A DNA stretch of 64,000 nucleotides from Azospirillum brasilense (GTDB taxonomy: Bacteria; Pseudomonadota; Alphaproteobacteria; Azospirillales; Azospirillaceae). Positions within the stretch are counted from its first letter, which is position 1. Each line of letters starts with the position of its first letter. Made by a program: the position numbers and the translations under genes. The notes beneath the pieces were generated by a model. The model ran no database searches and was not told where the DNA came from. It saw only the letters and a program-made list of their open reading frames with translations. The stretch covers positions 124,001 through 188,000 of the forward strand of contig NZ_VITI01000010.1 in NCBI RefSeq assembly GCF_007827795.1. The letters run 5' to 3'. This document shows positions 27,314-36,000 of this stretch, one piece after another.

Positions 27314-28453
27314 ATGCTGACCCGATTCTTCCTGATGGGCCTGGACAAGAAGGCCGGCGTGCTGCTGACCGTCCTGGCGGTGCTGGCCGTCGCGGTTCCG
27401 GTGATGGCGCTGGGCACCGCCCCGGATTCGCCCTGGCACCTGTCCACCCACACGGTGGCGCTGCTCGGCAAGTATCTGTGCTTCGCCCTGCTGGCGCTGT
27501 CGCTCGACCTCGTCTGGGGCTTCGTCGGCATCCTGTCGCTGGGCCACGCCGCCTTCTTCACGCTCGGCGGCTACGCCATGGGCATGTATCTGATGCGGCA
27601 GATCGGCTCGCGCGGGGTCTACGGCAACGCCGACCTGCCGGATTTCATGGTCTTCCTGAACTGGACGGAACTGCCCTGGTACTGGCACGGCTTCGACCAG
27701 TTCTGGTTCGCCGCGATCATGGTGATGCTGGTGCCGGGCCTGCTCGCCTTCGCCTTCGGCTGGTTCGCCTTCCGCTCCCGCGTCACCGGCGTCTATCTGT
27801 CGATCATCACGCAGGCGATGACCTTCGCGCTGATGCTGGCCTTCTTCCGCAACGACATGGGGCTGGGCGGCAACAACGGCCTGACCGACTTCAAGGAGAT
27901 CCTGGGCTTCGACATCCAGGCCGCCTCGACCCGCGTCGGGCTGTTCGTCGCGACGGTGGTGGCGCTGGCGGCGGGCTACATCCTGGCGTCGGCCGTGGTG
28001 GCGTCCAAGCTGGGCAAGGTGCTGATCGCCGTGCGCGACGCGGAGAGCCGGGTGCGCTTCCTGGGTTATGAGACCGACCGCTACAAGCTGTTCGCCTGGA
28101 CGCTGTCGGCCTGCATGGCCGGCGTGGCGGGCGCGCTCTACGTGCCGCAGGTCGGCATCATCAACCCGTCGGAATTCTCCCCCGCCAGCAGCATCGAGGC
28201 GGTGATCTGGGTCGCCGTCGGCGGGCGCGGCACGCTGGCCGGGCCGGTGCTGGGCGCGGTGCTGGTGAATTTCGGCAAGAGCTACTTCACGGCGGCGCTG
28301 CCGGAGCTGTGGCTGTTCGCGCTGGGCGGCCTGTTCGTCCTGGTCACCCTGTTTCTGCCCAAGGGCATTCTGGGTCTGGCGGCGCAGCTCCGCGACCGGC
28401 TGCCGGCGCGCGCCACGGTCACCGCCAAGCCGGCGGACCAGAAGGGAGTCTGA
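27314..28453 (+). CDS. urtC: Urea ABC transporter permease UrtC
   Basis: A 379-residue LivM-type permease with a long first periplasmic region and about ten hydrophobic segments. The conserved FVGILSLGHAAFFTLGGYAMG stretch is near residue 75, and the cytoplasmic coupling loop RDAESRVRFLGYETDRYKLF is near residue 245. It begins 4 bp after urtB and partners UrtB. Confidence 0.95.
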   Translation: MLTRFFLMGLDKKAGVLLTVLAVLAVAVPVMALGTAPDSPWHLSTHTVALLGKYLCFALLALSLDLVWGFVGILSLGHAAFFTLGGYAMGMYLMRQIGSRGVYGNADLPDFMVFLNWTELPWYWHGFDQFWFAAIMVMLVPGLLAFAFGWFAFRSRVTGVYLSIITQAMTFALMLAFFRNDMGLGGNNGLTDFKEILGFDIQAASTRVGLFVATVVALAAGYILASAVVASKLGKVLIAVRDAESRVRFLGYETDRYKLFAWTLSACMAGVAGALYVPQVGIINPSEFSPASSIEAVIWVAVGGRGTLAGPVLGAVLVNFGKSYFTAALPELWLFALGGLFVLVTLFLPKGILGLAAQLRDRLPARATVTAKPADQKGV

Positions 28454-28458
28454 GAGAC

Positions 28459-29205
28459 ATGAGCACCGAAGACACCCTGCTGTATCTGGACGGCGTGTCG
28501 GTCAGCTTCGACGGGTTCCGGGCGCTGAACAGCCTGTCGCTGGTCATCGAGCCGGGCGAGATGCGGGCGATCATCGGGCCGAACGGCGCCGGCAAGACGA
28601 CCATGATGGACGTCATCACCGGCAAGACCCGGCCCGATACCGGCACCATCCTGTTCGAGGGCCGCACCGACCTGACCAGCCTGCGCGAGCCGGCCATCGC
28701 CAACCTGGGCATCGGCCGCAAGTTCCAGCGCCCCACCGTGTTCGAGATGCACACGGTCTGGGACAATCTGGAACTGTCGCTGAAGGCGCCGCGCCGCCCG
28801 CTGAAGACGCTGACCTATTCGGCCACAAGGGAGGATCGGGCGCGGATCGAGGAGATCCTCGACATCACCCGCCTGTCGCCGCGGCGCGACCGCCCGGCGG
28901 GCAGCCTGTCGCACGGCGAGAAGCAGTGGCTGGAGATCGGCATGCTGCTGGCCCAGGACCCGAAGCTGCTGCTGGTCGACGAGCCGGTGGCCGGTATGAC
29001 CGACGCGGAAACGGAACAGACCGCCCATCTGCTGAAGGACATCGCCGGCAAGCATTCGGTGATCGTCGTGGAGCACGACATGGTCTTCGTCCGCGAGCTG
29101 GGCGTGAAGGTCACGGTGCTGCACGAGGGTTCGGTGCTGGCCGAAGGCTCGCTCGACACGGTGAGCGCCAACAAGCAGGTCATCGACGTCTATCTCGGCC
29201 GGTGA
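28459..29205 (+). CDS. urtD: Urea ABC transporter ATP-binding protein UrtD
   Basis: A 248-residue LivG-type ATPase. Walker A is GPNGAGKTTMMD, the signature is SLSHGEKQWLEIGMLL, Walker B is LLLVDEPVAGMTD and the switch His is in VVEHDMVFV. The short substitution LSHGEKQ is characteristic of UrtD. The start is the ATG at 28459, six bases after the urtC stop. Confidence 0.95.
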   Translation: MSTEDTLLYLDGVSVSFDGFRALNSLSLVIEPGEMRAIIGPNGAGKTTMMDVITGKTRPDTGTILFEGRTDLTSLREPAIANLGIGRKFQRPTVFEMHTVWDNLELSLKAPRRPLKTLTYSATREDRARIEEILDITRLSPRRDRPAGSLSHGEKQWLEIGMLLAQDPKLLLVDEPVAGMTDAETEQTAHLLKDIAGKHSVIVVEHDMVFVRELGVKVTVLHEGSVLAEGSLDTVSANKQVIDVYLGR

Positions 29206-29216
29206 CCGAACCACAT

Positions 29217-29349
29217 TCCCCTCTCCCCTCTGGGGAGAGGGTCAGGGTGAGGGGGCGCCCGAAGGGCGGAAACGCAGCCTCATTGCGGAGCTTTTCCGAC
29301 CTGCGGCCGCCCCCCTCATCCTAGCCTTCTCCCCAGAGGGGAGAAGGGA
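29217..29349. repeat. CTC/GAG palindromic repeat between urtD and urtE
   Basis: Complementary outer arms (TCCCCTCTCCCCTCTGGGG / CCCCAGAGGGGAGAAGGGA) surround inner palindromic sequence. It is related to 22907-23029. It separates urtD from urtE by about 160 bp and could form a strong mRNA hairpin that changes the UrtD:UrtE ratio. Confidence 0.88.
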
Positions 29350-29366
29350 TTCAGGAGAAAGCAAGC

Positions 29367-30062
29367 ATGCTCGACGTACGGTCTGTCGATCTCCATTACG
29401 GCGCAGCGCAGGCGCTGCGCGGCGTGTCGCTGACGGCGGAGGTGGGGAAGGTCACCTGCCTGCTGGGGCGCAACGGCGTCGGCAAGTCCTCGCTGCTGCG
29501 CGCCATCGTCGGGCTGAAGCCGATGACCGGCGGCACCATCGCCTGGGACGGCGGCGACATCACCAAGCTCGCCCCGTCGGAGCGGGCGCGGCGCGGCATC
29601 GCCTATGTCCCGCAGGGGCGCGAGATCTTCCCGTTGCTGACGGTGCGGGAAAACCTGCTGACCGGCTACGCGCCGCTGAAGCGCGCCGACCGCTCGATCC
29701 CCGACGAGGTGTTCGAGCTGTTCCCGGTGCTGAAATCCATGCTCGACCGGCGCGGCGGCGACCTGTCGGGCGGGCAGCAGCAGCAGCTCGCCATCGGGCG
29801 GGCGCTGGTGACGCGGCCCCGGCTGCTGGTGCTGGACGAGCCGACCGAGGGCATCCAGCCCAGCATCATCAAGGACATCGGGCGGGCCATTTCCTACCTG
29901 CGCGACAAGGGCACCATGGCGATCCTGCTGGTCGAGCAGTATTTCGAGTTCGCCCGCGATCTGGCCGACGACTGGGCGGTGATGGAACGCGGCGAGGTGA
30001 TGCTGGCGGGCAGCCGCGACGGGCTGGAGGAGAGCGAGGTCCGGCGGTATCTCACCGTCTGA
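29367..30062 (+). CDS. urtE: Urea ABC transporter ATP-binding protein UrtE
   Basis: A 231-residue LivF-type ATPase. Walker A is GRNGVGKSSLLR, the signature is LSGGQQQQLAIGRAL, Walker B is LLVLDEPTEGIQP and the switch region is VEQYFEFARDLAD. The residues after Walker B (TEGIQPSI) are typical of UrtE. It completes the urea importer. Confidence 0.95.
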   Translation: MLDVRSVDLHYGAAQALRGVSLTAEVGKVTCLLGRNGVGKSSLLRAIVGLKPMTGGTIAWDGGDITKLAPSERARRGIAYVPQGREIFPLLTVRENLLTGYAPLKRADRSIPDEVFELFPVLKSMLDRRGGDLSGGQQQQLAIGRALVTRPRLLVLDEPTEGIQPSIIKDIGRAISYLRDKGTMAILLVEQYFEFARDLADDWAVMERGEVMLAGSRDGLEESEVRRYLTV

Positions 30063-30063
30063 T

Positions 30064-30102
30064 ACGGTTGGAAAACGATCACTTCCATCGTTTTCCAACC
30101 GT
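30064..30102. repeat. Perfect 16-bp hairpin after urtE
   Basis: Arms 30064-30079 (ACGGTTGGAAAACGAT) and 30087-30102 are perfectly complementary around a 7-nt loop. It lies just past the urtE stop. There is no T-tract, so it may be a terminator of unusual form or a repeat unit. It is the first of four palindromes in 200 bp. Confidence 0.85.
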
Positions 30103-30114
30103 CGGGCCCGGCAG

Positions 30115-30166
30115 ATCAATGCGTCAGCATTGATTGAGAGGGTCATACCGGTGCCGCCGGTATGAC
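30115..30166. repeat. Two adjacent short palindromes
   Basis: ATCAATGC-GTCA-GCATTGAT (30115-30134) is followed by GTCATACCGG-TGCCG-CCGGTATGAC (30142-30166); both are perfect. They continue the palindrome cluster between urtE and the dipeptidase gene. Confidence 0.85.
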
Positions 30167-30184
30167 GCGCCTGCGTCCGGGGGT

Positions 30185-30264
30185 ATCCTCGCGAAGGCGG
30201 AGCCGCGGTTCCGCCATCCTGTGCTTCCCGTGGCGGGAGCCGGGAACGCCGCCTTCGCGAGGAT
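30185..30264. repeat. REP-like inverted repeat
   Basis: ATCCTCGCGAAGGCGG (30185-30200) is exactly complementary to 30249-30264, with 48 bp between the arms. Motifs of this CGCGAAGGCGG type are dispersed in many alphaproteobacterial genomes. Confidence 0.85.
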
Positions 30265-30349
30265 GGCACCCCTGCGCTTTGTGGAGCTTGGCGCGGAACC
30301 GCGATGCGCTACCATCGGTGCCAGTCATTCACACCGAAGGCAGTTCCGA

Positions 30350-31750
30350 ATGTCGAGCGTCCTGTCAGCCGACCCCGTTCTCCAGCAGGTTGACCGCGGT
30401 TTCGAAGACTCCCTGGGCCGCCTCTGCGACCTGCTGCGCATCCCCAGCGTCAGCACCGACCCGGCCTACAAGGGCGATGTGCGCCGTGCCGCGGACTGGC
30501 TGGTGCGCGAGTTGAGCGGGCTGGGCTTCGACGCCTCCGTGCGCGAGACGGCTGGCCATCCCGCGGTCGTCGCCCACCATCCGGGTCCGGGCGGCGCGGA
30601 TGTGCCGCACATCCTCTATTACGGCCATTACGACGTGCAGCCGGCGGAGCCGCTGGAACTGTGGAACAGCCCGCCCTTCGAGCCGGCCATCGTCGAGGCC
30701 GAGCATGGCCGCCGCATCGTCGCCCGCGGCGCCGTGGACGACAAGGGCCAGGTGATGACCTTCATCGAGGCGTTCCGCGCCTGGCACGCCGTGCACGGCA
30801 CCCTACCGATCCGCGTGACCGTCCTGCTGGAGGGCGAGGAGGAGACCGGCAGCCCGAACCTGCTGCCCTTCCTGAAGGCCAACGCGGAGGAGCTGAAGGC
30901 CGACGTCTGCGTCATCACCGACACCAATTCCTGGAACATCGACACGCCGGCCATCACCACCCGGCTGCGCGGCCTGCTCTATGTCGAGGCGACGCTGCAT
31001 GGGCCGAGCCACGACCTGCATTCCGGCATGTTCGGCGGCGCGGTGCTGAACCCGATCAACTCGCTGACCCACATTCTCGGCCAGATCCACGACGAGGATG
31101 GGCGCGTCCGCTTCCCCGGCTTCTATGACGACGTGGCCGAGCCCACGGACGAGGAAAAGGCGATGTGGCGCGACCTCGGCTTCGACGAGAGCGCCTTCCT
31201 GGCCGGCGTCGGGCTGACGACCCCGGCGGGCGAGGCCGGGCGCAGCGCGCTGGAGCGGCTGTGGTCGCGCCCGACCTGCGACCTCAACGGCATCTGGGGC
31301 GGCTACACCGGCGAGGGCTCCAAGACGGTCATCGCCTCCAAGGCCTCGGCCAAGCTGTCCTGCCGCCTCGTGCCGGCCCAGGACCCGGAGAAGATCCTGG
31401 CTGGCATCCGCAGCTTCCTGGAGGAGCGGACGCCGGCGGACGGGCGGTGGGAGATCAAGGTGTTCGGCCGCTCGCCGGGCGTCCAGGTGCCGACCGACAG
31501 CCCCTATCTGCGCGCCGCCATGGCGGGCTTGGGCGACGTCTTCGCCAACAAGCCGGCGCTGGTCGGCAGCGGCGGGTCGATCCCGGTCGGCGGCTACATC
31601 CGGCAGGCGCTGGGCTTCGACTCGATCTTCGTCGGTTTCGGGCTGGAGGATGACCGCATCCATTCGCCCAACGAGAAGTTCGAGGTGAGGTGCCTGCACA
31701 ACGGCATCCGCTCCCACGCCGCCATGCTGGCGCGCTTCGCGGCGCTGTAG
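30350..31750 (+). CDS. M20-family dipeptidase / metallopeptidase
   Basis: A 466-residue cytoplasmic zinc peptidase of the M20/M28 type (CNDP/ArgE/DapE-related) that hydrolyses dipeptides or N-acyl amino acids. Metal and catalytic residues are visible: the HYDVQP region (YYGHYDVQPAEPLELW), GAVDDKGQVM (bridging Asp) and LLEGEEETGSPNL (catalytic Glu and metal Glu). The dimerisation domain follows (GPSHDLHSGMFGG). The start is the ATG at 30350. No operon partners are seen. Confidence 0.92.
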   Translation: MSSVLSADPVLQQVDRGFEDSLGRLCDLLRIPSVSTDPAYKGDVRRAADWLVRELSGLGFDASVRETAGHPAVVAHHPGPGGADVPHILYYGHYDVQPAEPLELWNSPPFEPAIVEAEHGRRIVARGAVDDKGQVMTFIEAFRAWHAVHGTLPIRVTVLLEGEEETGSPNLLPFLKANAEELKADVCVITDTNSWNIDTPAITTRLRGLLYVEATLHGPSHDLHSGMFGGAVLNPINSLTHILGQIHDEDGRVRFPGFYDDVAEPTDEEKAMWRDLGFDESAFLAGVGLTTPAGEAGRSALERLWSRPTCDLNGIWGGYTGEGSKTVIASKASAKLSCRLVPAQDPEKILAGIRSFLEERTPADGRWEIKVFGRSPGVQVPTDSPYLRAAMAGLGDVFANKPALVGSGGSIPVGGYIRQALGFDSIFVGFGLEDDRIHSPNEKFEVRCLHNGIRSHAAMLARFAAL

Positions 31751-31792
31751 GGCTGTGCGTCCCCCGCGCCCAGCCGGAGCGGGGGACGCATC

Positions 31793-34234
31793 TCAATGCG
31801 GCTTCAGCGCCTCGACCACCTGCATGTGGCCCTGCAGCGCGCCGAGGGTGAGGGCGGAGTTGCCGGCGGTGTCCATGCGGAACGGGTTGGCGCCGCGCTC
31901 CACCAGCGTCCGAGCCACGCGGTCGTGGCCGTTGTTGGCCGCGTACATCAGGGCCGACCAGCCATGGCTGGCAACCCGGTCCACCGACACGCCGCGGTCG
32001 ACCAGGATCTTCACCACACCGTCATGGCCGCGGGCCGCGGCGGCCATCAGGGCGGTCTTGCCGTCGTCGTTGGTGGCGTCGAGTTCGGCCCCGGCGGCGG
32101 CCAGCGCGTGGATCACCGCCTCGTGCCCGCCCCAGGCGGCGTACATCACCGCGGTGGCGCCGTCGGCGGTGCGCAGCTCCGTCTTGGCCCGGCGGTCGAT
32201 GAGCAGCCGCACCGCGTCGGTCAGCCCCTGTTCGGAGGCTAGCATCAGCAGGGTCTTGCCGTTGTCCACCCGCTTGTTCGGATCGGCGCCGCCGTCCAGC
32301 GCGCGCTTCAACTCGTCGGTGCGGCGCATCAGGGCGATGGCTCCGTCACGGCTGTCCAGGCCGGGCCGGACCTCGGCGGTGGCCGGCGGCGCCGGCGGGG
32401 TGCCGGGGGTCGCGGAGGCCGTGGGTGTGGCGGGCAGCACGCGCCCCTCGCCGGCCGCCTTGATGCGGTCGCGCAGATCGCCGGTGTTCGGGGCGACGAT
32501 CAGGGCGCGCTCGTAGAAGCGCCGCGCCTCGTCCCAATTGCCGTCGCGCTCGGCCAGCGATGCCCAGCGGCGGTAGGTCTCCTCCATGGTCGTCAGGAGG
32601 TCCTGGATCTCCGGCGTCGCCGGGGCGATCTCGCGCAGCCGCGACACCGTCTCGTAGGCGTTGTTGTTCGGCGGTGTGGTCAGGAGCTTGGCGGCGATTT
32701 GCCGGCGGGCCTGATCGACCAGGGTGCGGACCCGCGGATTCAGGCCGTTGTCGCTGGTGGAGAAGGGCGTGGACGCCGTGGGAGCCGCGGGCTGGGGCAT
32801 CGCCGGAGCCGCCATCTGGGGCGTCGGCTCATCGACCAGCGGCGGCAGGGTGGCGGAGCCGGTCGGGCCTTCGCTCTGCTCCGTGCGGTATTCCGTCGCC
32901 CGCGGCTTGGGCGGCTGGGTGTGCTCCGCGGCCAGCGGATCGGCCGCCGGCACCGGCGGTTTCGGCATCTGGACCGCCGGAGCGACGGGCGGCTGCTCCG
33001 GCTTCGCCAGCGGTGCCGGATCGAGTTTGGCGACGGTCGTTTGCGGAGGCGCCGTTGGGGCGGCCTCCTGGGCCGGAGGCGTCACGGTGCGGGCGGCGGG
33101 CGGCGGCGGGACGTCGGCCTTTGTCGGCGAAGGGCTCGCGACCGGCACGCCCGCCTCGGCGGGGAGGGAGGCGAGGTAGGGGTTCTGCGGCCGGGCGAGC
33201 GCCAACGTCGTGTCGGGGCCGCGGCTGCCCAGGCTGGGCTCGTCCGCAAAAGGATTGTGCACCCGCTCCGTCACGAAGGTTCGGATATCCTCCCAACCTT
33301 GCCGGGCGTAATCGAGCGCCCGTTCGGGCGTGGCGCCGGGAACCGTCAGGGTCACGCCGGCCCCGGCGGCACCCAGCAGGATCAGGGTGGTGATCGCCGC
33401 TCCGGCCAGCGCGGCGCGGCGGCGCGGGCGCCGCTTGACGGGCAGGTCGGCGACCGGGCCGCCGGTCTCCGGGATCGTCCAGCCGTCCGGTGCGTCCCAA
33501 TCGTTGGCGGGCCAATCGTTGGCGTCGCGCTCCGCCGCGCGGCGCGGCGGCGGGGGAGCGGCGCGCGGCGGGACGGCTACCGGGCCGGTGGGGAGGCCGG
33601 CGGACGGGCCCGCGGACGGGATGGCGGCGGTGGGCGCGACGGACGGGCCGGCGCCGGGCGTCATGCGGTAGATCACGCCCAACTCGCGCACCGCCTCGGC
33701 CAATCCGGGACGGGCCAGGGTCCGCTCCATCTCCGGCGTGCCGCAGAGAAGAACCTGAAGGAAACGCCCGCTCGGCGTCTCGGAGCGGGTGAGATCGATC
33801 AGGTCGGCCAGAGTCGGGGCGGCCAGGACGCCCGCGTTCTCCACCGCCAGCAGTCCGGTGCCGGCGAGATCCAGCCGCTCCTCCAGCGCCTCGATCAGCG
33901 TGTCGAAATCGCGGTCGTCGTTGTCGGAGGGCAGAGCGGCGTCACCGGCGGCGGAGACCAGATCCTCGACCTGCGCCCCGGCGCTGGCGGCGACCGGAAG
34001 CACCAGCGCCCCGTCGGAGCCGACCTGCTCGACGAGCTGGTGGAAGACCGCCGCTCGTCCGGACCCGGCCTCGCCGACCAGCACCAGCAGCCGCTTGCGC
34101 GCCAACAGAGCCAGGAGAAGGCCGTCGAAGACCTCCGTCTGGTCGGGGCGCAGGCCGGCGGCCTGTGGTTGGGGCTTCGCCTTCGCCGCAGAGCGATTCG
34201 AGGATGGCGTGGCTTTCGGAGCGGAACGGTCCAT
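31793..34234 (-). CDS. Membrane protein with degenerate AAA-type ATPase domain and ankyrin repeats
   Basis: An 813-residue protein. The N-terminal region (about 30-200) resembles the ExeA/GspA-type ATPase fold, but Walker A reads GEAGSGRA (residues 54-61) with Arg and Ala in place of Lys and Ser/Thr. The Walker B-like strand reads LLAVENAG. A Pro-rich linker leads to one membrane span (ALAGAAITTLILLGAAGAG), then a long Pro/Ala-rich, presumably periplasmic, segment and a TPR-like helical region (YRRWASLAERDGNWDEARR). About five ankyrin repeats (ALMYAANNGHDRVARTL type) complete it. The start is the ATG at 34234. The ATPase half may bind nucleotide or peptidoglycan without hydrolysis. Confidence 0.75.
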   Translation of the reverse strand: MDRSAPKATPSSNRSAAKAKPQPQAAGLRPDQTEVFDGLLLALLARKRLLVLVGEAGSGRAAVFHQLVEQVGSDGALVLPVAASAGAQVEDLVSAAGDAALPSDNDDRDFDTLIEALEERLDLAGTGLLAVENAGVLAAPTLADLIDLTRSETPSGRFLQVLLCGTPEMERTLARPGLAEAVRELGVIYRMTPGAGPSVAPTAAIPSAGPSAGLPTGPVAVPPRAAPPPPRRAAERDANDWPANDWDAPDGWTIPETGGPVADLPVKRRPRRRAALAGAAITTLILLGAAGAGVTLTVPGATPERALDYARQGWEDIRTFVTERVHNPFADEPSLGSRGPDTTLALARPQNPYLASLPAEAGVPVASPSPTKADVPPPPAARTVTPPAQEAAPTAPPQTTVAKLDPAPLAKPEQPPVAPAVQMPKPPVPAADPLAAEHTQPPKPRATEYRTEQSEGPTGSATLPPLVDEPTPQMAAPAMPQPAAPTASTPFSTSDNGLNPRVRTLVDQARRQIAAKLLTTPPNNNAYETVSRLREIAPATPEIQDLLTTMEETYRRWASLAERDGNWDEARRFYERALIVAPNTGDLRDRIKAAGEGRVLPATPTASATPGTPPAPPATAEVRPGLDSRDGAIALMRRTDELKRALDGGADPNKRVDNGKTLLMLASEQGLTDAVRLLIDRRAKTELRTADGATAVMYAAWGGHEAVIHALAAAGAELDATNDDGKTALMAAAARGHDGVVKILVDRGVSVDRVASHGWSALMYAANNGHDRVARTLVERGANPFRMDTAGNSALTLGALQGHMQVVEALKPH

Positions 34235-34438
34235 GGGGGCGCGCGCAATCCAATTGATGAGACGTGACACTCCTGACTCTAGTGGTCCGCTGCCGTCCTG
34301 CGACGGTGCAAAGGGACGGGACCGCCACCTCTTATGGAGGAGGCGCGCGTCGGGATGGCTGATTCGGGCGGAGCGCTGCGCTATAGGGGGAGCTGCTTTT
34401 CCACCCCGTTCACTGTCCACCCGCGCTGGGAGTCCGTC

Positions 34439-35353
34439 ATGGGCATGGGTCCGATGCGAATTGGCGTCGATCTGGGCGGCACGAAGATCGCCGCCACCCT
34501 CCTGGCTCCCGACGGGACGGAGCGGGCGCGGCACCGCGCCGACACGCCGCGCGGCTATGCGGAGACGCTGGAGGCGCTGGCCGGCGCCGTGGCGGCGCTG
34601 GAGGAGCGTGCGGGCTGCCGGGACGCCATGGTCGGCCTGTGCCTGCCCGGCATCGTCGACGCCGCCGCGGGCACCGTGCGCGCGGTCAACCTGCCCTGGC
34701 TGGACGGGCGGCCCTTCGCCGCGGACCTGTCGCGAACGCTGGGCCGTCCGGTCCGGATCGCCAACGACGCCAACGCCTTCGTCCTGTCGGAGGCGGTGGA
34801 TGGCGCCGCCGCCGGGGCGCCGCTGGTCTTCGGGATCATCCTGGGCACCGGGGTCGGCGGCGGGATCGTCGCGGACCGGCGCATCCTGCCCGGCGCCAAC
34901 GCCCTGGCCGGGGAGTGGGGACACAACCCGCTGCCCTGGCGTACGGCGGAGGATGGCCCGCCGCGGCCCTGCGGCTGCGGGCGGGAGGGCTGCATCGAGA
35001 CTCTGCTGTGCGGCGCGGGTCTGGCCCGTCTGCATCATTGGCGCACGGGGGAAGCGCTGGCCCCGCCGGAGATCGCCGCGCGCGCCCGCTCCGGCGACGC
35101 GCAGGCGCGGGCGACGCTGGACCGCCATGCCGACGGGCTGGCCCGCGCGCTGGCCGCCGTCATCAATCTGCTCGACCCCGACGCGGTGGTGGTCGGCGGC
35201 GGTCTGTCGGACCTGCCGGGGCTGTACGAGGCGGTGCCGGCCCTGTGGGGGCGCTGGGCGCTGAGTCCGGCGCCGCGCACCCGCTTCCTCCGGGCGCGCC
35301 ATGGCGCCGAAAGCGGTATGCGCGGCGCGGCATGGCTTTGGCCCATGCAGTGA
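34439..35353 (+). CDS. ROK-family sugar kinase (N-acetylglucosamine/fructokinase type)
   Basis: A 304-residue kinase. The ATP phosphate-1 motif is GVDLGGTKIAATLL, the catalytic Asp is in NDANAFVLSEA, and the ROK signature and zinc site are visible as GEWGHNPLP and CGCGREGCIE. The start is the ATG at 34439, with ATGs at 34445 and 34454 also possible. It lies within 1 kb of NagA on the opposite strand, so N-acetylglucosamine is a reasonable substrate; fructose or glucose cannot be excluded. Confidence 0.88.
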   Translation: MGMGPMRIGVDLGGTKIAATLLAPDGTERARHRADTPRGYAETLEALAGAVAALEERAGCRDAMVGLCLPGIVDAAAGTVRAVNLPWLDGRPFAADLSRTLGRPVRIANDANAFVLSEAVDGAAAGAPLVFGIILGTGVGGGIVADRRILPGANALAGEWGHNPLPWRTAEDGPPRPCGCGREGCIETLLCGAGLARLHHWRTGEALAPPEIAARARSGDAQARATLDRHADGLARALAAVINLLDPDAVVVGGGLSDLPGLYEAVPALWGRWALSPAPRTRFLRARHGAESGMRGAAWLWPMQ

Positions 35354-35425
35354 TGCCTTTGGCCGATGCCCGCGAGTTGGCGCGGCTTTTGCTCTATACC
35401 CTCCGACACGGAAGGGAGAAGGCCC

Positions 35426-35755
35426 ATGTTCGGCTTCATATCGGGGTTTCAGAAGGGGCGGCGTGGGGCTTCGCTGCAAACTGCAAATCAAAATGCCTAT
35501 CGCAATATGCAGAAGGCACCGTCGTCGGATTCTGCGGACGGCGTAATGGCCAAACGTCAGTTGGAGGAGGCCTGCGTCCTTCTTCAGGACGCCGCCGCCG
35601 ACCTGGAATCGGTCCTGTCTGGCATGCCGATGCCCGCCGGGCGGGCCGACCTGAACGAGGCGATCGGAACGATCATGGAGACGTTGAGGCTCGTCGCCTC
35701 CGCCCATGCCCGGCTGGAACACCCGCCGATCCATGGCGGCGTGCTGGCCGACTGA
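35426..35755 (+). CDS. Small hypothetical protein
   Basis: A 109-residue soluble protein starting at the ATG at 35426 behind GAAGGGAGAAGG. The N-terminal third is basic and polar. The rest is helical (AKRQLEEACVLLQDAAADLES, then GRADLNEAIGTIMETLRLV), suggesting a short coiled-coil or helical hairpin. I do not recognise the family. It is followed by a terminator hairpin. Confidence 0.65.
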   Translation: MFGFISGFQKGRRGASLQTANQNAYRNMQKAPSSDSADGVMAKRQLEEACVLLQDAAADLESVLSGMPMPAGRADLNEAIGTIMETLRLVASAHARLEHPPIHGGVLAD

Positions 35756-35792
35756 CGGTTCCGGCCGGCGGCCGAATTGACGGGCCGGAAAC

Positions 35793-35829
35793 GCGAAAGG
35801 GCGGCTCCGCCGGGGAGCCGCCCTTTCGC
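35793..35829. terminator. Bidirectional hairpin terminator
   Basis: A perfect 16-bp stem (GCGAAAGGGCGGCTCC, 35793-35808, with 35814-35829) and a 5-nt loop lie between the 109-residue gene and a convergent tiny gene. The T-rich flanks are short (CCCTTTCGCTTG). Confidence 0.75.
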
Positions 35830-35852
35830 TTGTCCGGATGCCCGGACCCCGA

Positions 35853-35915
35853 TCACTCGGAAACGGTCTGCCAGAAGAAGAACACGACGGCCAGAACCAT
35901 CAGGGCGATGTCCAT
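35853..35915 (-). CDS. 20-residue single-TM microprotein
   Basis: The ATG at 35915 is preceded by GAGGAGACTTACCC, a good ribosome-binding site at proper distance. The peptide starts MDIALMVLAVVFFFWQ and ends TVSE, and is nearly all membrane-spanning. It ends directly before the terminator hairpin at 35793-35829. The features suggest a real membrane microprotein of unknown partner, though at this length chance cannot be excluded. Confidence 0.5.
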   Translation of the reverse strand: MDIALMVLAVVFFFWQTVSE

Positions 35916-36000
35916 GGGTAAGTCTCCTCGATGCTGCGTATGAGGGTCGAAATTCTGCGGCCTCTATACGACAGATTTTCGCGTGCGTGCAGGGGGTGTT

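Noticed and set aside
34235..35734. N-terminal extension of the ankyrin protein to about 1300 residues
   Set aside because: The extension is antisense to the ROK kinase and has no family character; the ATG at 34234 fits.
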